A stretch of DNA of 64,000 bases from Streptococcus parasanguinis (lineage in GTDB: Bacteria > Bacillota > Bacilli > Lactobacillales > Streptococcaceae): the NCBI RefSeq assembly GCF_019929185.1, contig NZ_JAHZPC010000009.1, forward strand, positions 1 through 64,000. Reading direction: 5' to 3'. Positions 63,797 through 64,000 of this stretch are shown here, piece after piece. Within the stretch, counting starts at the first letter, position 1. Each line of letters begins with the position of its first letter. Below the pieces are notes generated by a model, which was not told where the DNA came from, did not search any database, and saw only the letters and a list, made by a program, of their open reading frames with translations. A program made the position numbers and the translations under genes.

Positions 63797-64000
63797 GAAC
63801 AAATGAATTTGGCCAAGCGATTGGCGATGCACTGCCGGATTTTACACCAGGGCGTCTGCCAGCTATTGAGCGGATCGAAGGTCGCTATACCGTGATCGAG
63901 CGCCTCTCAAAAGAAAAACATGGAGCAGATCTTTATCAGGTCTACGGGCCGGACTCTCCAGCAGCGATGTGGACCTTTCTGTTCAAAGGCCCTGCCCGCA
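63793..64000 (+). CDS. GNAT-family N-acetyltransferase, N-terminal part
   Basis: The gene runs off the window after 69 codons. It opens MRTNEFGQAIGDALPDFTPG and contains IEGRYTVIERLSKEKHGADL and MWTFLFKGP, the typical start of acetyltransferases of the RimJ-like GNAT group. It is not NtpA, whose N-terminus is quite different. It overlaps ntpG by ATGA, so it is co-translated within the ATPase operon where ntpA normally follows. Confidence 0.82.
   Translation, partial: MRTNEFGQAIGDALPDFTPGRLPAIERIEGRYTVIERLSKEKHGADLYQVYGPDSPAAMWTFLFKGPAR

Noticed and set aside
63793..64000. V-ATPase catalytic subunit A as the last gene
   Set aside because: The translated start has none of the NtpA N-terminal motifs and instead matches the GNAT acetyltransferase pattern.

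Overview
The window is chromosomal DNA of an oral streptococcus of the mitis/sanguinis group. Supporting features are the rRNA-linked tRNA block, mreCD-pcsB, the purC-L-F-M-N-H-D-E-K-B run, an amylase-binding protein gene next to a class B sortase, a BgaC/PTS cluster, a SatABC-type sialic acid locus and an NtpK-type V-ATPase. The abpA-srtB pair, described in Streptococcus parasanguinis, makes that species or a close relative the most likely source. This is inference; no 16S sequence is present.

Layout. 1-1776: the 3' end of 5S rRNA, 18 tRNA genes on the + strand and a terminator. 1796-7611: mreC, mreD, pcsB (with a WalR/VicR-like box), prs, a small basic ORF, then abpA and srtB. 7674-10961: araT-recO-plsX-acpP. 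11006-28946: the de novo purine genes. They are interrupted by a TetR/HXXEE pair bracketed by two different purH 3' ends, by a CHAP hydrolase of the LytF type with a competence (ComX) box, by a four-hairpin spacer, and by a small duplicated segment between purK and purB. 28983-29157: a structured, MITE-like intergenic repeat. 29285-36930: the GntR repressor gene (bgaR-like, - strand) diverging from bgaC, a mannose-family PTS (IIB, IIC, IID, IIA), agaS and galM.

36931-37429: non-coding DNA with 69-bp tandem repeats. 37430-41825: ruvB (apparently leaderless), a nucleotidyltransferase-like gene, a low-molecular-weight phosphatase, a MORN protein and an OatA-like acyltransferase. 41826-44879: a long leader with cre and Rex-like palindromes, then adhE. 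45132-46331: a three-gene module of small helical proteins of unknown function. 46495-47547: a zinc alcohol dehydrogenase under a cre/-35 promoter. 47627-49594: an AT-rich island with an XRE/TPR (RRNPP-like) regulator, a 16-residue hydrophobic peptide ORF, a Sec-exported four-cysteine peptide and a thioredoxin-like lipoprotein. I consider this the best candidate for an undescribed system: a peptide-regulated, disulfide-bonded bacteriocin-like module.

49703-58727: a membrane protein, then the sialic acid operon (nanE, nanQ-like, satABC, Gfo/Idh oxidoreductase, nanA, nanK) and the convergent RpiR regulator. 59021-64000: the V-type ATPase genes ntpF-I-K-E-C-G, followed by the start of a GNAT acetyltransferase gene where ntpA would be expected.

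A recurring theme is life on host saliva and glycans: amylase binding (AbpA/SrtB), removal of terminal galactose (BgaC) with PTS uptake, and sialic acid scavenging. Several of these carbon-use promoters carry CcpA (cre) sites overlapping the -35 or the spacer. Start codons were chosen by ribosome-binding sites and family N-termini, and several differ from the longest open frame.
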